NCBI RefSeq assembly: GCF_020010905.1
Contig: NZ_JAGJBY010000004.1
Span: 1-32,003 of the forward strand
From: Streptomyces acidiscabies
Lineage (GTDB): Bacteria; Actinomycetota; Actinomycetes; Streptomycetales; Streptomycetaceae
Direction: 5' to 3'
Length of the DNA: 32,003 nucleotides
Each line of letters opens with the position of its first letter. The stretch's first letter is position 1. Below, in pieces: positions 22,382-31,146 of the stretch. The notes under the pieces are model-generated. The model ran no database searches and was not told where the DNA came from. It was given only the letters and a program-made list of their open reading frames with translations. A program made the position numbers and the translations under genes.

Positions 22382-22536
22382 GGCAGCTCGGCAACGCCGC
22401 ACACCTCCTGCACGTCCGGCCCTGGGAGTGGGAACGGCTCACGGCCGAGGAGACCGACGCTCTGCTGGGCTGGCTCGACGCCTACGAGGACGCCCACACC
22501 AGGGCAGCAGAACAACTAAACGCAAGGGGCCGCTAG
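21971..22536 (+). CDS. Tail assembly chaperone, -1 frameshift fusion (gpGT-like)
   Basis: A -1 slip at 22351-22357 gives 129 shared residues plus 59 from the -1 frame, total about 188 aa. The extension starts SPSADRRLRQLGNAAHLL and includes VRPWEWERLTAEETDALLGW, then LDAYEDAH, ending at TAG 22534-22536. This T-domain pattern is typical, has no start of its own, and is needed in a fixed ratio with the short form in siphovirus tail assembly. Confidence 0.85.
22351..22357 (+). other. Programmed -1 ribosomal frameshift site
   Basis: The heptamer G-GGA-AAA lies in the exact X-XXY-YYZ phase of the upstream gene, and the -1 frame from there is open for 59 codons and tail-chaperone-like. It is positioned before the end of the short chaperone, as in lambda and most siphophages. 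Confidence 0.88.
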
Positions 22537-22557
22537 CCCCCCGACCGTCAGGGGGCA

Positions 22558-24894
22558 GTGGTGGGCGACACGTCGCTGGTCTTCAACCTCGTCGCACGCG
22601 ACCGCACCGCGCAGGGCCTGTCGAGCGCGCGGGAACGCTTCGACGCGGCGGCCACCGGGATCGGGGCGGGCGCGGGACTCGCACTCGGCGCGAGCCTGAT
22701 GCAGAGCATCAGCATCGACCAGGCCAACAGCAAGCTCGCCGCCCAGCTCGGCCTCACCCAGGCCGAGTCGGAGCGGATCGGGAAGGTCGCCGGCGGCCTG
22801 TATGCGGACGCGTACGGCGACTCGATGGAACAGGTCAACACTGCCGTCGGGTCGGTCATGTCGTCCATCAAGGGCATGTCGAACGCCTCCAGCACCGACC
22901 TGGAGGGCGTCACCCAGAAAGCCCTGAACTTCGCGTCGACCTTCGACATCGAGGTCGACCGGGCGGTGCAGTCCGTCGGCACGCTCATCAACTCCGGCCT
23001 CGCGACCAACGCGACGCAGGCGTTCGACCTGATCACGGCCGCCTCGCAGAAGGTGCCCGCGTCCCTGCGCGAGGACGTCCTCGACGCCTCCGACGAGTAC
23101 GCCCAGTTCTTCCGCACCCTCGGCTACGGCGGCGAGGAGGCGTTCTCAGTCCTGGTCGAGGCGTCCGCGAAGGGGACGTTCGGGATCGACAAAGCCGGGG
23201 ACGCGATCAAGGAGTTCACGCTCCTGTCGACGGACATGTCGGCGAACTCCCAGGCCGCGTACAAGACGATCGGGCTGGACGCGCACACGATGGCGAACGC
23301 CATCCTCGCGGGCGGCACCTCGGCGCAGGGCGCCACACAGAAGATCATCGACGGCCTCCTCGGCATCAAGGACCCCGCGACCCAGGCGAACACCGCCATC
23401 GCGCTGTTCGGTACGCCGCTGGAGGACATGAACGTCCAGGACATCCCCGCCTTCCTCCAGTCCCTGAAAGGGGCGGGCGGGGCCATGGACGACTTCGCGG
23501 GCGCGTCGAAGCGCTCGGGGGACGCGCTGCGGGACAACGCAGGTACGGCGCTGGAGGAGTTCAAGCGCAAGGCCATGGGCCAGCTCACCGAGGTGACCGG
23601 CGCCTTCGTGGCGTTCGCGATGGACAACAAAGCCGTCGTCGAACCGCTCGCCTACGTGCTGGCGGGCCTGGCCGTGACGGTGCTCGTCGTCAAGGGCGCG
23701 ATGATCGCCTACTCGGCGATCGCCTCCGTCGTCTCGGGCGCGCACGCCCTGATGACGTCCTCAACGTGGGGTGTGGTCGGCGGCTGGATCCGCATGAACG
23801 CGGTCGGCCTCGGCGTGTACGCGAGGATCGCGGCCGGGGCGGTCGTGTCCGGGGTGACGACCGCCGCCGCGTGGACCGGTTCGGCGCTCGTCTCGATCGG
23901 GACCTGGGCGCTCGCCGTACTCAGGGCGGGTGCCACGGCGGCCGTGCAGTTCGCCCTGATGGCAGCGCGGGCGATCGCCTGGGCGACGGTCATGGCCGCG
24001 CAGTGGCTGATCGCAATGGGCCCCATCGGCTGGATCATCCTCGGCGTCGCCGCCCTGGTCGCCGGGATCGTCGTCTACTGGGACCAGATCAAGTCCTTCA
24101 CCCTCGCCGCCTGGACCTGGATCGTCGGCAAGCTGGTCTGGGCGAAGGACATGATGATCAGCGCCTTCCTCAACTTCACCCTCATCGGGCTGCTGATCCA
24201 GCACTGGTCATCGATCAAGAACACTGCCGTCTCGTGGTGGAACGCCACCGTGACATGGGTCAAGGGCGTGCCCGGCCGGATCTACAGCCTGTGGCTCAAC
24301 TGGAGCCTGCCGGGGCTGATCGTCAAGCACTGGTCGTCGATCAAGACGGGCACCGTGAACAAGGCCACCGAGATGCTGAACTGGGTACGCGGCATCCCCG
24401 GCCGGATCACCTCCGCCCTCGGCAGCCTCGGCGGCCTGCTGAAGAACTCGGGCATGTCCCTGATCCAGGGCTTCATCAACGGCATCCTCTCCAAGATCTC
24501 GTCCGTGAAGAACGCCGCCTCCCGCGTCGTCTCCGCAGCCCGCGACTTCTTCCCCTTCTCCCCCGCGAAGGAAGGCCCGTTCGCCGGCCGCGGCTACACC
24601 CTCTACTCCGGCCGCGCCCTGATCGACGGCTTCCGTGCGGGCATCGACGACGGGCTCCCCGCCCTGCATGCCCAGCTCGACCAGATCGGCGGCACGAACG
24701 GGCTGGCCGCGCAGGCTGTCCAGGCCGCCCCGCTCACGGCCGGGATGGCGCCCGTCCTGGGCGCCGGCGCGGCGGGCGGCGTCGTCCGTGTCCTCTTCGA
24801 CTTCAAGGGCGCCGAAGGGGACTTCACGCGCATGATCCGCAAGACCGTCCGGGTCGACGGCCGCGGCAACGTGCAGACCGCGTTCGGCCGGTAG
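22558..24894 (+). CDS. Tape measure protein
   Basis: 778 aa from GTG 22558; GTG 22561 is an equal alternative. It sets tail length and helps DNA entry. Visible: an N-terminal VFNLVARDRTAQGLSSARERF segment, long Ala/Ser/Thr/Gln-rich helices to about 380, hydrophobic stretches at about 365-520 (including MAARAIAWATVMAAQWLIAM and IILGVAALVAGIVVYW), then two related repeats containing IQHWSSIK...VKGVPGRI and VKHWSSIK...VRGIPGRI (about 545-620), and a FPFSPAKEGPFAGRGY motif near 665. At about 0.15 nm per residue a tail of roughly 115 nm is expected. Confidence 0.93.
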   Translation: MVGDTSLVFNLVARDRTAQGLSSARERFDAAATGIGAGAGLALGASLMQSISIDQANSKLAAQLGLTQAESERIGKVAGGLYADAYGDSMEQVNTAVGSVMSSIKGMSNASSTDLEGVTQKALNFASTFDIEVDRAVQSVGTLINSGLATNATQAFDLITAASQKVPASLREDVLDASDEYAQFFRTLGYGGEEAFSVLVEASAKGTFGIDKAGDAIKEFTLLSTDMSANSQAAYKTIGLDAHTMANAILAGGTSAQGATQKIIDGLLGIKDPATQANTAIALFGTPLEDMNVQDIPAFLQSLKGAGGAMDDFAGASKRSGDALRDNAGTALEEFKRKAMGQLTEVTGAFVAFAMDNKAVVEPLAYVLAGLAVTVLVVKGAMIAYSAIASVVSGAHALMTSSTWGVVGGWIRMNAVGLGVYARIAAGAVVSGVTTAAAWTGSALVSIGTWALAVLRAGATAAVQFALMAARAIAWATVMAAQWLIAMGPIGWIILGVAALVAGIVVYWDQIKSFTLAAWTWIVGKLVWAKDMMISAFLNFTLIGLLIQHWSSIKNTAVSWWNATVTWVKGVPGRIYSLWLNWSLPGLIVKHWSSIKTGTVNKATEMLNWVRGIPGRITSALGSLGGLLKNSGMSLIQGFINGILSKISSVKNAASRVVSAARDFFPFSPAKEGPFAGRGYTLYSGRALIDGFRAGIDDGLPALHAQLDQIGGTNGLAAQAVQAAPLTAGMAPVLGAGAAGGVVRVLFDFKGAEGDFTRMIRKTVRVDGRGNVQTAFGR

Positions 24895-24914
24895 GCCAGG
24901 AAGGAGACACCCCG

Positions 24915-27900
24915 GTGACATTCCCCATGGCCGTGCTGGACGTACGGATCGACCTGTTGGTGGGCGGGGTGTGGCAGGACGTCACCGCCGACGTCTACAC
25001 CCGCACCCCGATGACCATCACGCGCGGGCGCCCCGACGAGGGCGCCCGCACCGACCCCGGCAAACTGTCCCTGACCTTCAACAACGGCCGCAGCAAGGTC
25101 AACCCGGCCGTGTCCGGCCGCTACAGTTCGGGCAACCCGCTCTCGGACCTGTACGGGAAGATCGGCCGCAACACGCCTGTACGCGTGCACGTGCCCGCCG
25201 CCTCGGCGCACCTGGCGCTCGACGGGGACCCGGCCGGGTACATGTCCACCCCGCACTCCGCCGCCCTCAACATCACCTCGGACATCGACGTACGGGTGGA
25301 GTGGGACGCGGACACGACCGACACCGCCCGCAACCAGCAGCTCATCGGCAAGTGGTCGAGCACCGCCACCGAGCGGGCCTGGGTCCTGCGCTACTGGCTG
25401 GGCTCGATCGAGTTCGGGTGGCGGGACTCCGGCGGCGCCACGCTGGGCGCGGTCATGCCCGCGGGCCTGTACGGGGGTGGCGCACTGCGCGCCACGCTCG
25501 ATGTCGATGACGGCGCCGGCGGCCTGGCCGTGCGCTTCTACCAGGCCGACGCCCTCGCCGGGCCGTGGACGCAGATCTCGGTGACGACCGCCGCCGTCAC
25601 GACGAGCATCCAGTCGACCAGCAGCAGCGACCTGCGGATCGGCCCCAGCGACCCGACCGTCACCCCGCCCCGCGTGCCGGTCATCGGGACCGTGACCCGC
25701 GCGCAGGTGAGGGCCGGGATCGACGGGACCCTCGTCGCCGACCTCGACGTCCGCGCCCTCGCCGACGGCGCGAGCGGCGTCACCGACAGCGTGGGCCGGG
25801 TATGGACCGTCAACGGCACCGCGAAGATCCGGAAGCGGGCGGACCGGTTCGTCGGCGAGATCTCGTCCTGGCCGCCCCGCTGGGACGTATCCGGCAACGA
25901 CCGGTGGGTGTCCGTCGAGGCCGCCGGTGTCCTGCGCCGCTACGGCCGCCCCGGCTCCCCCCTCGACTCCACCCTCCGCCGCCGCATCCCCTCCGGAAAC
26001 CCGCTCGCCTACTGGCCCATGGAGGAAGGCGCCCTCGCGACACAGGCGTACAGCCCGATCCCCGGCGTCGCCCCGATGAAGGTGACGGGCCTGACGTTCG
26101 CCTCGGCGGACACGCTGCCCGGGTCGTCGGCGCTGCCGGTCCTCGGGCAGTCCGCCTCGCTCCAGGCCAACGTGCCCTCCAGCAGCGCTACGGGCTGGCA
26201 TGTCGAGATGGTGTACCGGCTGGACACACTGCCCGCCACGCTCCAGCAGATCGCCCGCGTCCGCGTCACCGGCGCCGGCATGGCCGCCGCCGTCGTCCTC
26301 GCCTCCTCCAGCGGCATCCGCATCGAGGTCCGCGACGCGGACGACGCCGTCACCGCCGGGTTCACCTTCACCACCGCCGACGCCATCGCGGCGTTCGCCG
26401 GGGTCTGGAACCGCCTCCAGATCTACACCAGCGTCTCGGGCGGCACCACGAACGTCCACGCCGCGTGGCGCAACATCCTCACCAACTCCTACTGGGTCGC
26501 CCAGACCTCCTACACCGGAACCCCCGGCCGACCCACCCAGATCATCGGCTCCTGGGGCAGCGCCTACCAGGGCATGGCGATCGGGCACCTCGCCGTATGG
26601 ACCGGCGTCGCCGCCGGCCTCGCCTCCCCCTTCCGCGCCGCGATCACCACCTACGAGTCCGCGGACGACGGGTTCATCGGGGAGGCCGCAGGCCGGCGCA
26701 TGGTGCGCCTGGCCGGGGAGGAGACCATCCCGCTGAGCGTGCGGGGGATCGTCGCCGAGCAGGAGGAGATGGGCGCCCAGCGCCCGCTCCAGATGCTGGA
26801 GGTGCTGGAGCAGGCCGCCGACACCGACGGCGGGATCCTCTCCGAACACCGGGGCCGCCTCGCCCTGCGTTACCGGGGCCGGGGCACCCTCTACAACCAG
26901 GCCCCTGCCGTGACCCTGCGCTACAGCACGGCCCGGGAGATCGCGCCCCCGCTGGAGCCGATCACCGACGACGCCGACACGACCAACGACGTCACCGTCA
27001 CCCGCATCGACGGCAGCTCGGCGCGCGTCGTCCAGGACACCGGGCCCCTCTCGGTCACGGCGATCGGCCGCTACGACACCAGCGTCCAGCTCTCCCTCGC
27101 CACCGACGACCAGGCCGCGCCGATCGCGGGCTGGCGCCTGTACCTCGGCACCCAGGACACACCCCGCTACCCGGTCGTCCACGTCGACCTCGCCGCCGCC
27201 CCGCACCTCATCCCCGCCGTGCTGGGCATCGACCAGGGCGACGTCATCCGCCTCACCGGCCTGCCCGCCGACCTCCCGCCCGGCGACGTCGACCTCATCG
27301 TCCAGGGCTACACCGAGACCCTCGATCAGTACGCGTGGGACGCGTATTTCACCTGCACCCCCGCCGCGCCCTGGTCGTCGGTCGGCGCACTGGTCTACGA
27401 CGAGAACTTCGAGGACACCACCTACGAGATCCCCTACACCAACGGCGGCAACCTGCCCTGGGTCCGCACGAACACCCAGGCGCACACCGGGTCCTGGTCC
27501 CTGCGATCCGGGGCGATCACCCACAACCAGATCTCGGACGCCATCGTCGCGGTTCCGGCCGGGATGACGGAGATGCGCGTCTGGTACTGGACGTCGTCCG
27601 AGGCGGCGGGCGCCGGGTTCCTCGGAGACCGGCTGATCATCCTCGTCGACGGCGTTCAGGTCCTCACCGCACAGGGCACGACCCCGTGGACGCAGGCCGT
27701 CATCAACGTCACCGGCAAGTCCGCCGTCACCTTCCGCTACGCCAAGGACAACAGCACCTCCACCGGATCGGACATGGCCGCGATCGACAACCTGTCCTTC
27801 ACCGGGCCGCCGTGCCGGGTCGACGCCGACGGCAGCACCCTCGCCGCCGGCGTCTCCTCGACCGCGACCACCCTGTCCGTCGCCGGACCCCTGTGGATCA

Positions 27901-28091
27901 CCAGCAGCGTCTACCCGCAGGAGTTCCCGTTCGACGCCCGCCTCGGCGGCGAGGTCGTGCGGGTCACCGCCGTCAGTGGCGCCTCCAGCCCGCAGACGTG
28001 GACCGTCGTCCGCAGCGTCAACGGCATCGTCAAAGCCCAGGTGGCGGGCGAGGCCGTAAGCCTGGCCGTCCCCGCGTACACCGCCCTGTAG
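24915..28091 (+). CDS. Large minor tail protein with LamG-like regions
   Basis: 1058 aa from GTG 24915, with AAGGAG upstream. The N-terminal about 95 residues (VLDVRIDLLVGGVWQDVTADV...GKLSLTFNNGRSKVNP...YGKIGRNTPVRVHV) are a distal-tail-like domain. A first concanavalin/LamG-like region (about 97-285) contains DIDVRVEWDAD and WVLRYWLGSIEFGW; a second (about 360-580) begins with PLAYWPMEEGAL and contains WHVEMVYRLD. The next part (about 580-820) resembles baseplate/hub-type sequence. The end has a further beta-rich adhesin-like region (YDENFEDTTYE, VWYWTSSEA). It likely combines baseplate hub and receptor-binding roles, since no separate large fibre gene is present. Confidence 0.85.
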   Translation: MTFPMAVLDVRIDLLVGGVWQDVTADVYTRTPMTITRGRPDEGARTDPGKLSLTFNNGRSKVNPAVSGRYSSGNPLSDLYGKIGRNTPVRVHVPAASAHLALDGDPAGYMSTPHSAALNITSDIDVRVEWDADTTDTARNQQLIGKWSSTATERAWVLRYWLGSIEFGWRDSGGATLGAVMPAGLYGGGALRATLDVDDGAGGLAVRFYQADALAGPWTQISVTTAAVTTSIQSTSSSDLRIGPSDPTVTPPRVPVIGTVTRAQVRAGIDGTLVADLDVRALADGASGVTDSVGRVWTVNGTAKIRKRADRFVGEISSWPPRWDVSGNDRWVSVEAAGVLRRYGRPGSPLDSTLRRRIPSGNPLAYWPMEEGALATQAYSPIPGVAPMKVTGLTFASADTLPGSSALPVLGQSASLQANVPSSSATGWHVEMVYRLDTLPATLQQIARVRVTGAGMAAAVVLASSSGIRIEVRDADDAVTAGFTFTTADAIAAFAGVWNRLQIYTSVSGGTTNVHAAWRNILTNSYWVAQTSYTGTPGRPTQIIGSWGSAYQGMAIGHLAVWTGVAAGLASPFRAAITTYESADDGFIGEAAGRRMVRLAGEETIPLSVRGIVAEQEEMGAQRPLQMLEVLEQAADTDGGILSEHRGRLALRYRGRGTLYNQAPAVTLRYSTAREIAPPLEPITDDADTTNDVTVTRIDGSSARVVQDTGPLSVTAIGRYDTSVQLSLATDDQAAPIAGWRLYLGTQDTPRYPVVHVDLAAAPHLIPAVLGIDQGDVIRLTGLPADLPPGDVDLIVQGYTETLDQYAWDAYFTCTPAAPWSSVGALVYDENFEDTTYEIPYTNGGNLPWVRTNTQAHTGSWSLRSGAITHNQISDAIVAVPAGMTEMRVWYWTSSEAAGAGFLGDRLIILVDGVQVLTAQGTTPWTQAVINVTGKSAVTFRYAKDNSTSTGSDMAAIDNLSFTGPPCRVDADGSTLAAGVSSTATTLSVAGPLWITSSVYPQEFPFDARLGGEVVRVTAVSGASSPQTWTVVRSVNGIVKAQVAGEAVSLAVPAYTAL

Positions 28092-28100
28092 GAGGTCTCC

Positions 28101-28556
28101 ATGCCCTCGTGGCTTCCCGGGATGCGGATCACCGCCGACCGCATCACCGTCAGCTCCGCCCAGACCGAGGACACCACTCCCGGCCGCACCACCGCCTCCA
28201 CCACCTACACCGACGCCAGCGGCGGCGCCTTCTCCGCCTCCGTCGTCGTCCCCATGTCGGGCACCGTGATGGTGTCCATCCGCTCCACCCAGCGCAACTC
28301 CGCCACCAACATCAACACGGTCACGAGCTGGCAAGGCGTGGGTTCCGTCTCCGGCACCGTCTACAGCCCCAACGACAACGCAGCGTTGATCTGGGCTGGC
28401 GGCGGAACAACCAACCTTTCCCTCGGCCTGCGCTACCGGCTGTCCGGTCTCGTGCCTGGGGAAACCATCACCGTCACCACGAAGCACCGCGTCAGCGGCG
28501 CCAGTACAGCGACCTTCGACCACCGCAGCATCCAGCTCGAAGGCGCCCCCGCCTGA
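28101..28556 (+). CDS. Small minor tail/fibre protein
   Basis: 151 aa from ATG 28101 with an AGGAGG ribosome site. It is rich in Ser, Thr and Gly and in predicted strands (GTVMVSIRSTQRNSATNINT, LSLGLRYRLSGLVPGETITV), a jelly-roll-like composition seen in actinophage tail proteins between the minor tail gene and the lysin. Exact role unknown. Confidence 0.72.
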   Translation: MPSWLPGMRITADRITVSSAQTEDTTPGRTTASTTYTDASGGAFSASVVVPMSGTVMVSIRSTQRNSATNINTVTSWQGVGSVSGTVYSPNDNAALIWAGGGTTNLSLGLRYRLSGLVPGETITVTTKHRVSGASTATFDHRSIQLEGAPA

Positions 28557-28578
28557 CCACACACCGCCCAATCCTCCG

Positions 28579-28606
28579 GCCCCGCGCCTTCCGGCCCGGG
28601 GCTTCT
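28579..28606 (+). terminator. Hairpin before the lysin gene
   Basis: GCCCCG (28579-28584) / CGGGGC (28597-28602) with a 12-nt loop and a pyrimidine run TTCTCTCT after it, in the 67-bp gap between the last tail gene and the endolysin. Moderate strength; may separate tail and lysis expression. Confidence 0.45.
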
Positions 28607-28623
28607 CTCTGCCTGGAGCCCAC

Positions 28624-29442
28624 ATGCAGCTCGTCACCCGTGCCCAACTGGGCTGGCCCGCATCAGCCGCACCTGTCCAGACCTCCACCAAGGGCGTCAA
28701 GGTCCACTACCTCGGCCAGAAGGTCTCCCCCGCGCTCGCCGCCGACCACACCAAGTGCCTCGCCCTGTGGCGCGCGATCCGCGCCAGCCACCTCGCCAAC
28801 CCCAAGGAGAACTACAGCGACATCGCGTACAACCTCGGCGCCTGCCCCCACGGCTACCTCCTGGAAGGGCGCGGCATCGGGAAACGGACCGGCGCCAACG
28901 GCGACCAGCCGCTGAACCGCGCGCACTACGCGATCGTCGGCCTCGTCGGCGACGAGGGCCTCACCGAACCGACGGACCTCATGCTCGGCGCGATACGCGA
29001 CGGCATCGAACTCCTCCGCCAGCACGGCGCCGGGAACGAGATCAAGGGCCACCGCGACGGCTACAACACCGACTGCCCCGGCGAACCCCTCTACTCCTGG
29101 GTGAAGAAGGGGGCGCCCCGCCCCGGCGGGCCGACCGGACCCACCCGCCCGGTCGTCGACCTGTCCCAGCTCGTGGCCGCAGCCCGCACCGACCCGCCGA
29201 AGAGCGGGACCCCGGTGTCGTACGCCGGGACCCGCACCGTCGAGGACGCCCTCGTGAAGGAAGGACTCCTCACCAAATCCCTCGCCGACGGCCACTTCGG
29301 CACCGCCACCGTCACCGCCTACGCCGCGTGGCAGCGCTCCCCGGCCGGCGGCGGCTTCACGGGCGCCGACGCCGACGGCATCCCTGGCATGACCTCCCTG
29401 AAGCTCCTCGCCGCCCGGCACGGCTTCACCGTCACCCTCTGA
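28624..29442 (+). CDS. Endolysin, N-acetylmuramoyl-L-alanine amidase
   Basis: 272 aa from ATG 28624. An Amidase_2/PGRP-type zinc amidase: ligands H28 (VKVHYLG), H143 (KGHRDGY) and C151 (TDCPGEPL), with Y64 in ENYSDIAYNLGACPHG as the likely catalytic tyrosine. It cleaves the bond between MurNAc and L-Ala. A Pro/Gly linker (about 165-177) joins a C-terminal domain (about 195-272; VEDALVKEGLLTKSLADGHFG, TVTAYAAWQRS, ADGIPGMTSLKLLAARHGF) like peptidoglycan-binding domains. No signal peptide, so it needs the holin. Confidence 0.94.
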   Translation: MQLVTRAQLGWPASAAPVQTSTKGVKVHYLGQKVSPALAADHTKCLALWRAIRASHLANPKENYSDIAYNLGACPHGYLLEGRGIGKRTGANGDQPLNRAHYAIVGLVGDEGLTEPTDLMLGAIRDGIELLRQHGAGNEIKGHRDGYNTDCPGEPLYSWVKKGAPRPGGPTGPTRPVVDLSQLVAAARTDPPKSGTPVSYAGTRTVEDALVKEGLLTKSLADGHFGTATVTAYAAWQRSPAGGGFTGADADGIPGMTSLKLLAARHGFTVTL

Positions 29443-29459
29443 GAGAGGAACGATCCAGC

Positions 29460-29645
29460 ATGAAGATCTCCAGCATCGCCAAGTCCATCGTCGGCGGACT
29501 GGCCGCCGGTTCCGCAGCAGCGGCCACCGCCGTACAGGACGGCACCCTCACCACCGGAGAGGGCGTCACCATCGTCCTCGCCATCCTCTCCGCCTGGGGC
29601 ATCGTCTGGGCCGTGCCCAACCGGCAGTCCACGGGCGTCCGATGA
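29460..29645 (+). CDS. Holin candidate
   Basis: 61 aa from ATG 29460. Two hydrophobic stretches (SIVGGLAAGSAAAATAV and VTIVLAILSAWGIVWAV) joined by a short QDGTLTTGEG turn, with a charged N-terminus and a short polar tail. Size, topology and place directly after the endolysin fit a small actinophage holin. Overlaps the next gene at ATGA. Confidence 0.8.
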   Translation: MKISSIAKSIVGGLAAGSAAAATAVQDGTLTTGEGVTIVLAILSAWGIVWAVPNRQSTGVR

Positions 29646-29902
29646 CGACCCCCGACCCGGGGGTGTACGTCAGCTCGGCGGAGATGTACCGGGAGTTGAG
29701 AGCCCTGGGGGACGGCGTGACCCGGGTCGAGACGAAACTCGACCACATCGGCCAGGGGCTCACGGAGCTCGGGAAGGACGTCGCGGATCACGAGACCCGC
29801 ATCCGGAGTTTGGAGCGCGCCCGTTGGCCACTGCCCACGATCGGCGCCCTCGCGGGCGTGGCCGGCGCGGCGAGCGGGGCGTTCTCGCTTCTCGCACGAT
29901 GA
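29642..29902 (+). CDS. XhlA-like coiled-coil membrane protein
   Basis: 86 aa from ATG 29642. An amphipathic coiled coil (EMYRELRALGDGVTRVETKL, then DHIGQGLTELGKDVADHETR) precedes a single C-terminal transmembrane segment (IGALAGVAGAASGAFSLL). This is the layout of the haemolysin XhlA family, which works with a holin in lysis. It overlaps the holin, implying co-production. Confidence 0.75.
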   Translation: MTTPDPGVYVSSAEMYRELRALGDGVTRVETKLDHIGQGLTELGKDVADHETRIRSLERARWPLPTIGALAGVAGAASGAFSLLAR

Positions 29903-29904
29903 TC

Positions 29905-29941
29905 GCGGCCCTCACTGCCTTCGGGCGGTGGGGGCCGCTTT
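29905..29941 (+). terminator. Strong UUCG-loop terminator of the late operon
   Basis: 15-bp stem (29905-29919 with 29924-29938; two G-U pairs) around a C(UUCG)G tetraloop, followed by TTT. It starts 3 bp after the last lysis gene. Confidence 0.92.
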
Positions 29942-29995
29942 CGTGCGTCCGGCCTGAGGTTGCCGACAGCGGCAAGATCACCGGGTCACCGCCAG

Positions 29996-30020
29996 GGGTG
30001 GGCGCCAGTGCCCACCCTTT
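29996..30020. terminator. Second terminator between convergent late operon and GntR gene
   Basis: GGGTGGGC (29996-30003) / GCCCACCC (30010-30017), 6-nt loop, then TTT on the plus strand. A smaller TTGCCG/CGGCAA stem lies between the two terminators. It lies 33 bp beyond the GntR stop and may serve either strand. Confidence 0.7.
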
Positions 30021-30052
30021 GAGCCGCAGGGGTTCGGCCGGAGCGAAACCCT

Positions 30053-30811
30053 TCAGCTCGGCGTGGGCTGCTGCCCGTAGACGGCCACCCACCGGTCGCC
30101 GCGCATGACGATGTCCGCGGTCTCGACGGCGCGGCCGGTGGCCTGGTCGTAGTACGTGCGCTCGACCGCCAGGACCGGCCCCGGCGGCGTCATCCCGAGG
30201 GCCTGCGCTTCCTGCCGGGTCGCGGTCCGGGCGCGGACCTTCTCCAAGGGGTCGCCGACCTCGACGGAGATGACCCGCATCCGGGCGGCGACGCCGACGC
30301 CGGCGTACGGCCCGACCTCGGGCAGCGCGATCAGCGACGTCCCGGTGAGGTCGAGGGGTTCCCACGACTCGGCGAGCTGCACGGGCTGGTCGTCGGCGAG
30401 GTACACGTACGAGGTGTGCATGACCGCGGCCCCTGCCTCGATGCCCAGGCGTGCGGCGACGGTGTCCGTGGCGGGAGCTGTCGCGGACTCGTGCCGCCAC
30501 GTTCCCACCGCACCCTGCTCGGCGACGCCCTCGGCGAACGGGCTGTCCTCGGAGCGGCGGCGGTGGCGACGGACGAGGAGGTCGGGGGTGTCGGTGGAGC
30601 GGACGTAGTGGCCGGCGCCGTGCCGGGAGACGACGAGGCCCTCGTCGACGAGGAGCTTGTACGCGGCAGTCGCGATGGAGTTGCTGCCGCCGTACTCGGC
30701 GGAGATCTCAGCGACGGACGGCAGGCGGGCGCCGGGCGGGAGTTCGCCGGATTCGATGCGGGCGCGGAGGTTGTCAGCGACTTGCAGGTACCGGGGCGTT
30801 TCGGCCGTCAC
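30053..30811 (-). CDS. GntR-family (HutC/UTRA) transcriptional regulator
   Basis: 252 aa from GTG 30811, with GGGAGG 6 nt upstream; longer in-frame starts up to 30892 run into the operator region. The N-terminal winged HTH has PRYLQVADNLRARIESGELPP, LPSVAEISAEYG, SIATAAYKLLVDEGLV and RHGAGHYV. The rest is a UTRA ligand-binding domain (SYVYLADDQPVQLAESWEPL, VRARTATRQEAQALGM, VLAVERTYYDQATGRAVETA). HutC-type GntR regulators (KorSA and related) control transfer genes of Streptomyces integrative elements. Here it diverges from a small operon, across two operator-like dyads, so it probably represses that operon and perhaps itself. Confidence 0.9.
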   Translation of the reverse strand: MTAETPRYLQVADNLRARIESGELPPGARLPSVAEISAEYGGSNSIATAAYKLLVDEGLVVSRHGAGHYVRSTDTPDLLVRRHRRRSEDSPFAEGVAEQGAVGTWRHESATAPATDTVAARLGIEAGAAVMHTSYVYLADDQPVQLAESWEPLDLTGTSLIALPEVGPYAGVGVAARMRVISVEVGDPLEKVRARTATRQEAQALGMTPPGPVLAVERTYYDQATGRAVETADIVMRGDRWVAVYGQQPTPS

Positions 30812-30838
30812 CGTCCGCCTCCCTTCTATGTGACTTGC

Positions 30839-30897
30839 GTGACACAGTAGCCACCCTCTCGCTACTCTCGTACGAGAGTCAGTCTCTCGCATGAGAG
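30839..30897 (+). promoter_or_regulatory. Rightward promoter with GntR-type operators
   Basis: GTGACA (30839-30844), 18-bp spacer, TACTCT (30863-30868) form a candidate promoter for the right-end operon. A perfect 16-bp palindrome ACTCTCGTACGAGAGT (30864-30879) overlaps the -10. A second, partial copy CTCTCGCATGAGAG (30884-30897) is centred 19 bp downstream, about two helical turns. A further half-site CTCTCG is at 30856. Binding here would block initiation. Confidence 0.7.
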
Positions 30898-30909
30898 CGG
30901 GGTTTTGTC

Positions 30910-31146
30910 GTGCCGATCAGCCTGCGCGCAGCCGCCTTGCGCACCGCCCTGGAGCGCGCCGCCGACGAACCCGCGCGCCTGCTCGCCACCCCGCACGGCA
31001 TACGCGTGTACGTCACCGCCCCCACCGACCCGGCCGCCTGGGGCCGCACCATCGCCGCCCTCAACTCGGCCGACGGCTGGGGCAGCACCGACTCCTCCGG
31101 CCGGACCGAGGTCTGGGCCCAGATCGACGACGAGGTGAACCCGTGA
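30910..31146 (+). CDS. Small hypothetical protein
   Basis: 78 aa from GTG 30910, GCGGGG upstream. A helical start (ISLRAAALRTALERAADEPA) leads to a mixed alpha/beta segment (GIRVYVTAPTDPAAWGRTIA). No known domain. First gene of an operon controlled by the GntR-type operators; overlaps the next gene at GTGA. Confidence 0.65.
   Translation: MPISLRAAALRTALERAADEPARLLATPHGIRVYVTAPTDPAAWGRTIAALNSADGWGSTDSSGRTEVWAQIDDEVNP

Noticed and set aside
22251..24914. Upstream extension of the minor tail frame through the tape measure gene
   Set aside because: The extension is Arg/Gly/Pro-rich nonsense in another frame of the tape measure gene. The true start is GTG 24915 with AAGGAG.
24603..28700. Very long antisense open frame (about 1365 codons) over the minor tail gene
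   Set aside because: GC-rich third positions leave the opposite strand open; its translation is low-complexity Gly/Asp/Arg/Val, without domains, and the plus frame codes for a recognisable tail protein.
25565..28915. Second long plus-strand frame (about 1116 codons)
   Set aside because: Arg/Pro/His-rich shadow of the minor tail and lysin genes.
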